A DNA stretch of 64,000 bases from positions 1,054,001 to 1,118,000 of the forward strand of contig CM022372.1 in the NCBI GenBank assembly GCA_011800155.1. Direction: 5' to 3'. The notes under the pieces are model-generated. The model worked only from the letters and a program-made list of their open reading frames with translations. It was not told the DNA's origin and did no database searches. A program made the translations under genes and the position numbers. Below are positions 1 to 12,051 of the stretch, piece by piece. The stretch comes from Flammulina velutipes (Eukaryota > Basidiomycota > Agaricomycetes > Agaricales > Physalacriaceae). The first letter of the stretch is position 1, and every line of letters begins with the position of its first letter.

Positions 1-1686
1 CAGGGTCTGAGTACCACTCGAAACCGTAAGCGCCATAGGCCTCGTCGTTGTAGTGAGTCTTGTCAATCAAGGTCACAGCAGACACAGCCTGTTGATACAC
101 GCCACCTTTGTAGGAGTTTATTGAGGTTATTGAGTCGTCGTAGATGGTGATATCGGAAGTTGAATTGTCGAATTCGTATTGATAGTTGAATGGAGCGACC
201 TGGAAACTTTGAGAAACCTCTCCTTGCCAGAGTGAGACGTCGATCTGGTGTTCGATGATATCGATTTCCGGGACACCTCGTCCAATGTCGTTACTTGGTC
301 CAGGATGGTCGCCTCCCGGACATGTACACGCTGACACGCGTTGTCCGGGTAGGTAGCTGACAGGAGTGCCAGATCTACTGCCTTCCAGAGCTGCTGCTGG
401 TTCTCCGTCTGCCGTGGTTTGGTTGGGGAATGTGCCCAGGTCGCAAGAGTCATACGAATAAGGCCACATCCCCTCGTTAGTCGCGCCATATCCGGCGCGG
501 CCTAAATTACCGAGTGTCCAAGCACCTGTAGATGTCGCTCGTTAACAAAAGGTATCTGCGAGACGATCTAACTCTTACCTGGCCATAATCCCGGAGCCTC
601 TGGTCGACCGGGCATACTTATCGAGACTTCGATATAGCCGGTGTTAAAACAGAGCTTGTTCCACGATGTCAACATGCCTGCGCCCATCAGTGAAAGGCTC
701 CAAGAGCGTGGCTGCGCACGTACCGCTTTTCCAGTTGAGATCATGGATAGACTCCTGGGTGATGGTAATCACTAGTTTGCCGTCCTTGGTGGTGATAGCC
801 TGCAAGTCTACGATCAGTGTTTGCCAGGAAACAGAATGGTTGGTACGTACGCTGGGATCATACCATTCGAGATCTCCTGTTGGCCAGTAATGGATGTCAG
901 CGGCCTCCCAATAAGGGTCTTCACCGGGGTAGAACGTCCGTCCTTCGAGCTCGAATTCATCGCTGAAGGCGAGGTTGTACTTTTCCCCGTCAAAGCCCGT
1001 TCTTGTGTAGGCCTCCCTGGGCGTGTCCTTGTCGATGAGCGATGGCAAGCCAGGTAGGTCAGGGACTTGTCCGGACCCATTGATACCGCCCAAGTTGAAG
1101 CCAGATACTGGAGGATCGTTGCGTTGGTAGTAGTCGATGATAGGATATCCGGCGAAGAGCGTCACAAGGCCTGCAACGAGAATAAAGAGAGCGCCGACAT
1201 TGGCCCAACCTCGGCTCGAAAAAATAGTGAACGAGCGGTCGAGTTTTGCGTCGCGCACGGGATCCGGATTGTGTAGTGCATCGTCGAGGTCCGGGTCGTT
1301 GTCCCATAGAGGTTGTACCGTCAGCGTATTCGGTTTGGTATTACTGAGCGATGACACCTCAGAAGGCGCAGCACTGAACCTCGATGGATTTGACATGTCT
1401 TTGCTTTGGTTTGGGTTATACTGTGCTATGCATAAGTCTTGAAATTGGCAACGTGTATCAGACGTACTGAGTATGGTCCATAGCCAGCCCCAATGGCGCC
1501 CGTCGCTACTCCCTGTGCTATTGCGCCTCTCCCATTGTGTCCGTTGGACGACGACGTTCGTCCTGGTTGTGTTCGCGGTTGTTGCTTGCTGTAAGCGGCG
1601 TGAGGCATCGTTGAGCGTGGACTTTGAGGAATGGCAGAGTAATCCTGGGTGCCCGTTTGGAGAGGCCGCCTCGAGCTGTTGGCCAT
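1..1686 (-). CDS. KRE6/SKN1-like beta-glucan synthesis protein, copy A (3' end outside window)
   Basis: Type II membrane protein of the KRE6/SKN1 family (GH16 fold), which in yeast acts in the ER/Golgi in beta-1,6-glucan assembly. The N-terminal exon starts with [10 protein letters not shown] at 1686. A 47-nt GTACGT...CACAG intron in phase 0 joins it to [16 protein letters not shown] single membrane segment follows ([18 protein letters not shown]), then the luminal domain with [23 protein letters not shown] and the catalytic EIDIIE motif. The last readable exon ends at GFEWYSDP at the window edge, so the C-terminus is missing. The frame stays open through the 5' intron, so a naive model would start upstream; the MANSS start is preferred because the intron has canonical ends and the copy at 12052-14230 is identical in design. 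Only one residue of the first 73 differs between the two copies. Confidence 0.9.
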
Positions 1687-1697
1687 TGATCAAAGTG

Positions 1698-1930
1698 TGA
1701 CGAGGTCGACCCGATCTTTGGACATTGATCATACCACGCGACCGAAGTAGATGCCGATGGCGGCTGGCCATTGAAGGGAATTCTGGTGGCGCAAGTCGTC
1801 GTCCACCTACCTCAGTATTGTTTTCAAGCTCGGAGTGATCTGTCGCGAAAGTATTGTTTCCTGCTGAGATGCATAATCTTCTTTGACTGATTCTTGAACA
1901 ATGTATTAATTTGTGAACTTGGCTCTAACC
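1698..1930. other. Short intergenic gap
   Basis: This separates the KRE6-A start from the CE16 stop. Similarity to the region upstream of KRE6-B ends at about 1697, so this gap is unique sequence. I see no gene in it. Confidence 0.5.
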
Positions 1931-4406
1931 TTACAAGAAGCCTGCCAAAACATCTGCTACATCTTCACCCAGGTACTTGTGCACATAGCCTGCAGCAAAA
2001 ACGATTAGTTGAGCCGACGCAAGAGGAAAATGTCTTACTCGATGGATGGTAGTCATCCCTGTAGTCTGCGTCAGCTCGCGATTGCGCTTCAAACAAAGAA
2101 TTACTCACCCCCAGAAGAGATCAGTTCCATTACCGTAGGTTGTAGCATCCTTGAATCCGTACGCCGTAGGGTCATCCATGATCTTGGTGAAGGAGGTATA
2201 TGAATCCCAAGTCCATGTCTTCACGTCGCCGTGACTAAACTCAAGAGCCGTTATACGCTCAGCGAGCTTCGCGTTGTAGCCCTTGAGCATTGAATGTGCC
2301 AACACCCGATATTCTTCGGATTGAACGAGCATCTGAACGTCACATCTCAGAAAGGAAAGACCGCGAGACACAAAATCGTACCAAAGGGGATCTGTTGATG
2401 GGAGGAACATTGACGAAGAGGAAGTTGCGTGCCCCAACGGCGCTGCAGCGTCGTTAGACAGGACGAAACACAATAGTCTCCACCATACGCACTACTGTTC
2501 TCATTGTAAGAAAGTAGCTCCCCGACCGGAAGAATGATCAGACTCACGAGTTTCTCTACCAATGCAAAGTACGCGTCCAAGACGACATCAGAGAACCTAT
2601 GTCACGAGCAGCGTTAGCGTACACTACAAAACGCGGACCAGGTTATTGTCACCCGAAATGTCACCCGGTTGTCGGTTTAAGTAGCCTTGGTATCCTGGTC
2701 AAAGTAAACCGTTCGTCACCCGTTTTCCGTGCCATCAGAATGTCGTCCATTTAAACCGGTAAACGGGGCGAGGTCACCCCGTTAAACTAGGTAGGCTGCA
2801 CCGTCAACCAGGGCATTTTCCACAGTTTTAAGAGAGGGCTTTCAGGGAACACACACAGTGTAATGCATACAGGGGGCACCAGAAAGACACAGATGAATGT
2901 ATTCAGAAAAAGCTACATATACATGGTTGGATATATAGCTAGGAATGTGGGTGATCAGAGCTAGAGGCAAAACAGCGCCTGATAAATTGTGATGATGAGC
3001 CCCAACCTATGAGGATATGAAGACTGAATCAGCAGATGAAGTAAAAGATTGAACAATACTCACATTGGTCTTTGGAGTTCCGAATCGACGTGCATGTTGG
3101 TAATCAATATCTTCTGCAAAGTGGATGGATAAGTATCGGTAGAGGTTGTTCCGATAACGACGCACCAAGACTCATGAGAGTCATTTTGCTTTACATTTAG
3201 ACCCGTATTGAAAGTCGCTCACATTTCGGGGGAAGTTGGCGCGTAAGCGGGGATCTTCTACAAAGAATGGAAATATCAGTATAAGCAAAGGTTATCACGA
3301 AGATAACGCACCAGGCAATGCTCATAGATAGTCATCGTGCTCTGCGGATACTCCCAGTTGTTTTTTCCGATGTTGGCGGGCAGGCAATATGGCGGTGAGA
3401 GGGAAAGAAGGGCGTCGCGCTGATCGAGCGGACTTCGAAGTTTTGATTCAACATACACGTGACCGCACGACTTGGGTGAATTTTGTCAATTCCTGTGTAT
3501 ACCATGGCCATGGTGCTCCCTCAGGCCTCAGCCACTGGCCACTATGCACCGCTAATTACTTGAAATGTGAAAATATGTGTATGATAAGATATCACTATCA
3601 TTTAAAGCATCCATTCAGCACCTAGCATCTTAACCCGTTTTCCGGGTGAATGGGCGGACACCGGTTTCCGGGTCATTACCGAGTTAAGTCTTGTCGGCGC
3701 CATTTACCGGTTGAAATCCACCTGCCTCACTGTCACTCGGTTTAACCCGTTTGGCGAGTAACGAGTGACTTTCCCCCGCCCACCGAGTGACTTCCACCTG
3801 GTCTCGGGTTCATAGTGGTAAGGAATACTATGAACCCAGACACTTACTCGTCACGGTCTCCAGGGAGAAAGAAGCTGCTCCCAACATCGTTAATTCCAAT
3901 CCAGATGGAGAAGAGACTATCCTCGCAGGTCCATTCTGGGATATCATCCACATGAGGGAGGAATAATGAATCAATCTGGTCCGTTAGGGTGAACACAGTC
4001 GGAATATATGGCGTTACCAACTCCGCGTCGACGACTGCACCTATGAAAAAGGCCGCGTTAGTACACCAAAAGGAACACGAAGGAGTAGTCGGTACCGCCG
4101 TAAGCAAAGTTGTAGGTGAAGACTTCGGTCGTATTGTACTTGGTCGTCACGTACTCGACCCAAACTTCACCTCCTGTGACGGTATCTCCAGGATAAGCTG
4201 GGTTCCCGAGGGGATTTTCTGAGGATGGTAGGGGACCCGTAGTGAGGTTGAAACCTGTTTGTGTGTACGAGTCGCCACTAGAGAGATGACTGAGCTTTCC
4301 TGAATGATCAAGACGGGACTCGATTAACTGACAAGCTGAACCAGGTCCTCCGTGCCACAGCGCAAGAAGCCAAGGAGACCAGAGAGAGGAGCGAAGTTGA
4401 TATCAT
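1931..4406 (-). CDS. Secreted CE16-type SGNH acetylesterase with a large intron insertion
   Basis: SGNH/GDSL hydrolase of carbohydrate esterase family 16, which removes acetyl groups from plant cell-wall sugars. Eight exons can be joined with agreeing phases. The signal peptide is MISTSLLSLVSLASCAVA. It is followed by the block I serine in WFSFGDSYTQTG; this motif forms only if the first intron (GTCAGT...CTAG) is removed. Next come NPLGNPAYPG, the block III-type SIWIGINDVG, GARNFLFVNVPPINRSPL, and the C-terminal Asp/His pair in DDYHPSS, ending in VADVLAGFL. All expected catalytic residues are present. The intron after GDRDE runs from about 3846 to 2602 (about 1.25 kb, against about 50 nt elsewhere) because it holds a TIR element. 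Expression needs that intron to be spliced correctly. It lies among beta-glucan genes on the same strand. Confidence 0.85.
2636..3803. mobile_element. Non-autonomous TIR element inside a CE16 intron
   Basis: The ends are imperfect inverted repeats. The + strand starts GACCAGGT, five other bases, GTCACCCG; the reverse complement of the right end reads GACCAGGT, five other bases, GTCACTCG. Both terminal 150-200 bp are full of GTCACYCG and ACCGGT/AACCGG motifs in opposite orientation, like sub-terminal transposase-binding arrays. No target duplication could be made out. The interior has no transposase. On the minus strand, three short open stretches between plausible splice sites (about 3070-3460) resemble captured host exons, but I cannot name them. 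Confidence 0.6.
3806..3837. repeat. 11-bp perfect hairpin at the element/intron junction
   Basis: GGGTTCATAGT at 3806-3816 is the exact inverse of ACTATGAACCC at 3827-3837, with a 10-nt spacer. It abuts the right end of the TIR element, a few bases from the 5' splice site of the CE16 intron on the minus strand. Confidence 0.8.
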
Positions 4407-5627
4407 CGTTGAAGTAAAGAACTTGGGAGGGTGAGTAGGACAGCGTTCCTATTTGCCTGCATTGCGCCTTCTTATATTTCCGGATTTGAGCTTGCTTCGT
4501 GTGGAGCGTTTCTCTCACGACATTTTCCCGATGTTCTGCAACTCAAGGCCCTGCATAGTAACCATGATGGTACTCATAGTAGGTATCTTGGCACGGCTAT
4601 CCCGTTTTCTAGGTAGGCCTCTGAAGGCCTTCATTACATAACTGTGGCCAACAACTTTGGCTCCATATACTTCTGTCGTGGTTGTTGGTCTTGATGCGAT
4701 TGAATCGTTTGTTTCAAGATGAAACTACTCCATACGGCTGATTTAAGAGTCTGTGGGAGCTTGTGGAATTAGATAAATGAATATTTGAGACGAGGCTATT
4801 CGGCCAAATATGCATTGAGGCGTGAGAATTCTTGGCGTCCCGACGCTTCGCTGTTCATTGCTCACCGATTTCTTGGCGTCCCGACGCTTCGCCCGTTCAC
4901 AGTGTACCCAAGGCGTACCGGCGAACTTAGGCCTTGTAGTGTTGTTCAAATTCTGTAATTTGCCTCAGGGACCATTGATCCCATACTTATTTGCTGTCGT
5001 CTCATGGCTTTAAGGAGATTTAATGCATAGCATTCAGGTCGGTCCGAGAGATTCAAGATCAAGAACGCTAATAATAGCCCATGCCATAATTCAACGACAT
5101 CAGTGCTCCGGGCGCCACAATACTCAGTGGCCTCCTCCATCCTTCGGTCTAGGATGCGGAAGTACGCTCTAAATTCCTGTTGACAGCATGAACCGCTCAA
5201 GACAGTGGGCATTGTGTAAGTGGGGCGCTATAGCATTATGGCGGCGGGACAAGTTCAAGTTGGATACAGTTCCCTTCAAAGGTTCAACTTCCAGCCCGCC
5301 GATGGCAGTACACGTTGCCGACGCGGCATTGGTGCCTCTCGAAGTCATCAGAACGACCATTCAGATCTACTTCTTCGCAGTTTCCGGGATGGGAGTAACC
5401 TGCACAGTACCATTAACTGTCTATTTATTCTTCGAAAATTGGCCGAGGTTGAACGGTCAAAAGGTTGAATTTAGGAAACAATTAATGTAGTAAAATAGCC
5501 TAACCCTAATGTTGAGCAGTTTGGTTATACTTGTACCGCTCATAACATTGGATATACGAATGCCAGTTCGGGGCTGGTGGACGCTCACTCTCTAGTGTAC
5601 GATAATGTGTCCGAAGCGAACGACGGT
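4407..5627. other. Intergenic region with a 23-bp direct repeat
   Basis: About 1.2 kb between the CE16 start and the stop of KRE6-C. A 23-bp unit beginning TTCTTGGCGTCCCGACG occurs at 4829-4851 and again at 4870-4892 (period 41). ORFs on both strands at 5170-5490 match nothing I recognise, and no gene is called. Confidence 0.6.
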
Positions 5628-7913
5628 CTAGCATTGGCCCAGAAAACTGTTTTTCGGAACAGGCTGCTTGTAATCATCTACCCAAGTCGTAAGATTGGGG
5701 TTCGTATACGCCTCGATGTACCTAAAAACGCGCCTGTCAGATACGTCGAAAGTTCGGATAAAAAGTACCAACTCATTGATATATGCTTGAGTTGGGAAGG
5801 AAGGGGGGTCACATCCGATGTTGATCTCGTCCTTCTTCTGGTATACGCGAATCCAATCAATCGACATCATTGAGGGGAAGATGATGTTTTCCAGATCAAC
5901 AAAACCAAAGTTGTTAGACATGCCCAGATTAGCGAGGAGGTACTACACGAGTGGACTTCAGTATACATGTGGAATAGAAGGTAGAATGAAAAGCATACCA
6001 TGGGCTCCGGAGGAACAGGGCGGGCAGAAATTTCTACTCGTGGATCCGCTGCCATGCCAGAGGCGCGCTGTAACCAAGTAGGCTTGCCGTCGCTGATCCA
6101 GAGGATGTACTACGCCAAAGTTCGGAAGGGAATGATGGGGTCTGCAAAACACTCACGGCGTCATCATAACCTGCACAAGACGTTAGCGCACAGTACGGGG
6201 TGGGTTAGGTGAGAGGACATGCCAGGTTTGTATTCAAATCCATAAGTAGAGAAGCAGCCAGTCTCAAGCTCGTAGCAGTCGGGGTCTTGTAAGCACTGTT
6301 AGCATTACCTGAAAGTAACCCGGGGTGAAGACATACTGGTGACTGAAATCGTAGATGTTGCCTGCTGAACAACGCCACCCTTGTACGTGTTTAAATGAGT
6401 AATCTCTTCGTCGTAGATGACGTAGTTATCGGACGTATTGAACCATTCATAGGCGTAGTTGAATGGCTATCTATGTGATTAACGCAAGAACTAGAATGTC
6501 AGATAAAAATTGGACGTACCGCCCATTGACCGGACTGCGAGACATGAGCTATCCCATCTGATACCTGGGCCTCAAAGATATCAATTTCGGGAGCGGCACG
6601 GCCAACGTAAGTCCCATCGGCATGCATGGGTCCAGGATGAGATTCGCCGGGACAGGTGCAACGAGAGAGCCTTTGACCAGGAAGGTAGGACAGTGCACCG
6701 CCTTGACCAGGATCTCCGTCGACAGTAGCGAGCTCTGGTTGACCATCCACAGTCTGGTTCCCAACGGTACCCACATCACATGAATCATAGGTATAGGGCC
6801 ACTAGCAGGAAATTGAATGCTGAGTTGAGCCAAACGCGTGAAAATGAGCTTACCATGCCTTCCAACGTAGCGCCGTAAGCAGCGCGGCCAAGATTACCTA
6901 GCGCCCACACAGCGGGCCACAAGCCAGCAATATTGTTCGCACCGGGAAGAGTAACGGAAACCTCGACAAGGCCACCGGTGAAGCAGAATTTATTCCAGGA
7001 GGTCATCATGCCTCCCCTATAGTCCAATCCACGAGTCGGGATGTCCTCGAGTCTGATTCTGAGCGCGCCTCCCTCCGTCGTGACAGCGATTGGATCATAC
7101 CACTCCAGATTTTTGGTCTGCAGCACAATGTCATCGAATGCAAGAAACTGGAGGGAAGCGAAAGACTTACAACCCAGTAATGCAGATCGACAGCCTCCCA
7201 GTAAGGGTCTTCTCCAGGATAGAAAGTCCGTCCATCCTCGTTGAACTCGTCGCTGAAGACGAGGACCATTTCGTCTCCGCTTTCGTAAGACGGTCTTGTA
7301 TATGCTTCTGGTGGAGTGTCCAGGTCGATTAAACCCCAATTGCCCATGCTGGGAACCTAGGATATGAGCTGAGCAACGCATGAAGACGGAGGAGGTGAAG
7401 CTGTAGTACCTGTCCCGTGCCGTTGACCCCACCCAAGACAAATTTACCATTAGACGACAATGCACCTGACGTGATGTACGATATTAAAGGATAACCGACA
7501 CTGTCAGACTTCAGCCACGCCAGTAGAATGGATTGATGGGTTGGCACTCACAACAAGCTAATAAGCCCAGCGCAGAGAATAGCTATACAGCCGAGGTTAG
7601 CGAGACCTCTAAGGGTAAAAATAGTGCCTCCAGCATCGTATTCCTTGTCGCGCCGAGGGTCTGGATTATGGAGGTAATCGTCAGGTTCCTTGTCCTCTAC
7701 GTAGAGAATTGTGCCCCAAAAAACAGGATCAACGGCAAGAGAGAACTACAGCAGGTTATGCGGGGGTGGTGCAAAGCGACGCAAAATAGAGCCAACCTTG
7801 TCTGAAACTGAATCCGCCGTCCGACTACCACGTGAGTCGATCTGAGAATCAGAGGGCAGAAGGTTAGCCTTCGACGAGTGGACAGACGAGCTAGACGAAA
7901 TGAAGGAGGACAT
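5628..7913 (-). CDS. KRE6/SKN1-like beta-glucan synthesis protein, divergent paralogue C
   Basis: Third KRE6/SKN1 homologue, roughly 590 residues over about eleven exons. The start [14 protein letters not shown] is an ATG at 7911-7913; the open frame upstream has only a TTG. Removing a 53-nt intron joins TADSVSDK to [15 protein letters not shown], the usual basidiomycete KRE6 arrangement. Next come [14 protein letters not shown], a membrane segment ([14 protein letters not shown]), [30 protein letters not shown] and the catalytic PEIDIFEAQ. The end reads [18 protein letters not shown]...GQC. It is clearly more diverged than copies A and B, so it predates their duplication. It probably acts in beta-1,6-glucan synthesis in the secretory pathway, by homology only. 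Confidence 0.88.
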
Positions 7914-9908
7914 TGAGGAAAAGAAAGTCAAAGAGCGTCGTTAGTAGTGGGAAATGGTCAAAATACACCTATTAGAAGCGGACTCGAAATTTCCAAGAAG
8001 GATTCCCACGCTGAATCGGATCGTTGGCGACATCGCTTTAAGATGACATGAAGCCATACTTTTCGTCCTGTGTCTTATTAAGTATTACAGGCACTATCCA
8101 CTCATCTGGGCACTTTCTAAATGACAATATTCTTCGTCCTGACACCGCCCTAGTTCTGATTTCAGCATGCACATTCTTGCCTTGACCACGCTAATTTACC
8201 CAGTGGTCATTGGTATTATCGAGGCCTCAATACATGCATCAGGGAAGGATGACAGGGAAACACTTGGAGACCCGAAAGAGTGGTCTGTGGGCCTCCACAG
8301 AACTTTGAGTCTGGGGAGCGTGTTTAATTTTGAGCCACCCAAAATTCATGTAATAGCAAATATTGTACTATGAATCTAGAGACGAAAATGCCTCGTTACT
8401 ATGGGAATTCTCCAGCGCTTAATTTTATGTTAAGTGAATAGAGAGGAGTTCCTTCCGCCACTCTCATAAAAATGGTCGGTCCGTTGTCTTGGGTGGAACA
8501 TGTTGTACGTTTCGAATTCTCAAAATGTGTCGCTGGGAATTCCTAGACCTGTATTCATTTAGCTGGATGCGGAGGGATATTGGAAGTTGGTAGAGTCGAA
8601 TTACTAGCTATAGGTATTCGTGCACGGATGGTAGTAGTATGCCAGGTCGTATGAGCGACCTCGAAAAGTTTAAGATGGCCTGGAGTCAGCTCAGTGGAGT
8701 CTGCCGATTCCTGCCGATTCCTGAGCTTCCAGGAGCTTCCCTGCGGCACACAGCATTCAGAATGAAATGTGGCAACTTCTCTCCGTTACGGCTTTTGGGT
8801 TTGTCATTTGGCAACGGTACCAGTGTAGTCTAGTGCTCTATATTGTAGAATAGGGGACATGCAACTAATACAGGGACATAGCTATTTGCACTAATAGATG
8901 GTGCACAAATCGTATGTGTACGTTCATACAATCCTCAAAATTGTGCAATGCAATACACTATTTTGTTCGGTCAGTGTCTGTGCACTGTTCGTCAAATCTT
9001 CTATCTGTCATAAATCATCATCATCTTGTACCGTCAGTGAAGCGCGGCTTAGATCTCAGACCGCCGCCATCGCCACTGATGACATTGATCGCTAACGGAC
9101 TATCACATGATCAGACCAACGTCGCGTCGCGAGTCGCGATACACATCGGAGGTATCTACTCGCTCGACATAACTTCATTCGGAGATATCACTGTCGCTGT
9201 AAATCCTTCTCCAACTCTTGCAGCCATCTAGTATATTACCATAGTCCTAAGTCTCAATTATATACCATAACATTCATGTGCCTAGAATATATGCCGCTTG
9301 CATTCTCTCTTCTCGTTACGCGAGTCGCCGTGGCTCTAGCGAGCTTTTTTCGACGTAGTAGGCATATATCATCAGATGCACCAATGTTCCTCTCAAGCAT
9401 ACCGAGCACATCTTCATGCAGTGTTCCTTCAGCATCAGTATACACATGTGTTTGCGTAATGCACAATGTTCCTGCGGTGTTCGTGCATGGCTGGGCAAGA
9501 CCCTGTTTTGCTCCGACCGGAGAAGAGCCTAAGAGCGGTGACACCATTTCAAAGTTACGTGGCGTTCCACCCCTCAAATCACTAAAGGCAAATGTGTATC
9601 GCGGTAGTCCCATACGGACTCACAGATTGCGTATAGGTAGTTGATTGCCTTGGGAGCCCGGAAGGTGGGGAGGAATCATAGGAACTAAGAATTGAGGAGG
9701 GCCGTCGTTGGCCACGGCGACACACGCGTCGTCGTTCGTGAGCAAGTACACGTAACGAATGTGGGTTTTGATTTAACACAGTAAGTCTATATAAAGACAA
9801 TTACGATAGGAAACAGCGATCGTGAAAATTGTTGAATCCGAAGGTAGATAGATTGATAAGTAAAATGTCTGTTTTCGACTCTGGCCCATAGTCCATCCAT
9901 AAGGCCGT
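7914..9908. other. 2 kb intergenic region without a recognised gene
   Basis: Lies between the KRE6-C start and the GH17 stop. Overlapping ORFs on both strands at 9254-9644 look like antisense shadows with no family signature. No RNA gene or repeat was recognised. Confidence 0.5.
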
Positions 9909-11489
9909 TCAGGGGGCTATACAATCAGGGATCTCAATGTGCTTCAGTGTTCGGCTGGAGGAGTAGGTTAGCATCGTCCCGCCAATGGTACACGAAACAT
10001 ACTTTTGGTGGAAGAGTCCCCAGTGACCTTCAACGCCTCCGAACTGATCGTCTTTCCACTTCTCGTCGGTGAACTGGACATTGAGCATCAGCATCTGCAC
10101 TAAATCACTTACAGAAAATACCACAACATACCTCAAAGAAGAAGTAACCAGTCCCATTGGTGTTTGCTTGGCATACGAATGTGTCCAAGAACGTTTGAAG
10201 TCCCGCTTCAGACGCAGGGGACGCGCCATTATTGGCGTTACCAGCATCTGAAGACTTTGTGGGCCAGCCAGTCTCAGCAATGTACATCCTGGGCTATAAT
10301 GATGGTCAGCGTCTGACGGAAACATATTTTTGAACACAAGACTGACAGAGTTGGACAGTTGGCTGGCTGGGATGACGTTAATCTCCTCGAAAAAGGTGGC
10401 AGTCCACGCTGCAGCATCTTCGACGGTAGTGTTGGCGAACCAAGGGTGAACATTGGAAAGCTTGGAAGTGAGTATCAGCCAGGAATCTCTCTATCCCAAG
10501 ACGGAGTACTTACCCCGTATTCCACAGATTCCAGAACAAGGTCATTGAAGTAACTACCGGCGTCCGAGTTTCCTATGGGGATGTCCTTGTCAAGACGGAG
10601 AGCTTGGACCATCGATTTAGTGTCCTTGATATTAGCGACGAGCATTGCACCGGCTGTATTTCCTGTAGCGTCGTTGGGCAAGCCGCCGTGCTCGGTAACA
10701 TAGCTGGGCGAGCGTTTTTCAATGAATGTGCGGAAACATCAACAGGAAGCTTACTTGAGAATGAACTCATTTCCGACAGTGATACCTGCAACATGGTCAG
10801 CACCATACGTTTGCAAAGCCTCCTTGATGGTATCGCGTTGGCGGTTGTAGGCGCTGTCGTCGTCTGGGATGGGATAGATGCCAAGGAAGACTTCCATGTC
10901 CACTTTGGTTTGCCTGATCGCTTCGAGCTATGGTAGAAATGAGTGGATATTTGTCAATTAAGAGAATCCACGTACGACGAGAGCACTCTGGTTACAGTCA
11001 GCGCCGTACAGGCGGACACGAGTCGTCAATTGGGACATGAGCTGCAGCATAGTGAATATAATTATCACTTGGCGGTCAAAAAAAAACGCCTACTTGAACA
11101 TCCTTGATGACTTCCTCCAGAGAGTTGCCACAATCAGGCAATAAAGAGCCCTCTGGGGTGTAAGCCAGACCATATAGAGACCTGTGAAGGCGCTTATCCA
11201 CCACGAACGAGCTGGGGTCATTGGAGTCCGGCTGGTCTGGTCCATTGGACGACGACGACAACGGAGATGAATTGTTCCCAGTATTTGAGATTCCGACCCC
11301 TACGCCGATAGCAACTAAACCGAGCACTGTAATAATGCCACCAATTACCTGTTCTCGTTCAGCAATCATCCTTCTGGAGTAGGACTAGCTTACAATTAAT
11401 TTGGACCTGCGACTGCGAGCCCTACTCTTCTCGAGAGAGTAAGTCATTCCTGAACCGATGGTGTTGTAGGGAGCGTTGCCTGAGGGCAT
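9909..11489 (-). CDS. Membrane-anchored GH17 endo-beta-1,3-glucanase
   Basis: GH17 enzyme of the fungal cell-wall type (Scw/Bgl2-like), acting on beta-1,3-glucan outside the cell. The start MPSGNAPYNTIG has a short basic cytoplasmic tail (SRARSRRSKL). After a spliced intron comes a type II membrane anchor (VIGGIITVLGLVAIGVGVGI) and a Ser/Asn/Pro linker. The glycosidase domain starts LHRSLYGLAYTPEG and contains VRLYGADCNQ, the acid/base Glu in VGNEF and the nucleophile Glu in AETGWPT. It ends GHWGLFHQN, RTLKHIEIPDCIAP. Both catalytic glutamates are present and all intron phases agree. It sits between two KRE6-like genes on the same strand, which fits a cell-wall remodelling cluster. Confidence 0.88.
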
Positions 11490-12051
11490 GGGACTTATTT
11501 ATGAAGAAAGATGAAAAGATAGTGATGCGACTCTGTCGAAATACTTGAAATGCGAGAGGAACAAGTAGAAAGGCAAGGTAGGGCCTGGTCGAAAGTAGTC
11601 GTTGTCGGTAACGAACTTGAAGATGAAAGTTGGAAGGAGAAATATTGAAAATCTAAAGGGTCGGTGATCTTGTTTAACAAGAGGTGAGCCCGATCCAGAT
11701 CTTGGGGACCGATCAAGCGGACGGAGATTACAGTGGCCCGAGCTCTCGCGCATTCTTTGTCCTGTATAATTTTCAGTAAGACTATTTCTTATATTTGTGG
11801 TCTCCTACCTAAGCATAATAGAATTCTGTCTGTCGGAAGAATAAATAATACGGTCGTTGTCCATAAACAAATGATCTAAGATGCAGGGAGTGCGTAGACG
11901 AATAGATATTGTGAATAAGTCCTAGATAGGCATGTAGGTCATTAATTGTCCGTCGAAGAATATAACACAGACCAGCTGTCCAGGGTATGGATGATGGTAT
12001 AGATAACAGTGGATACTAATGCGCAGGATGTGTAGAACGAGAATGAATGCT
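11490..12051. other. Intergenic region upstream of GH17
   Basis: About 560 bp holding the 5' leader and promoter of the GH17 gene and the 3' end of KRE6-B. No gene is recognised. Confidence 0.5.

Noticed and set aside
1396..1771. In-frame extension of the KRE6-A reading frame upstream of MSNPSRF
   Set aside because: It reads through a 47-nt intron with canonical ends. The other frame gives the conserved MANSS exon that joins in phase, so the extension is intron plus shadow.
5170..5490. Overlapping ORFs between CE16 and KRE6-C
   Set aside because: No recognisable domain on either strand; coding status cannot be supported.
9254..9644. ORFs of about 120 codons on both strands
   Set aside because: They overlap antisense to one another, have no motif and no splice partners. 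Probably chance.
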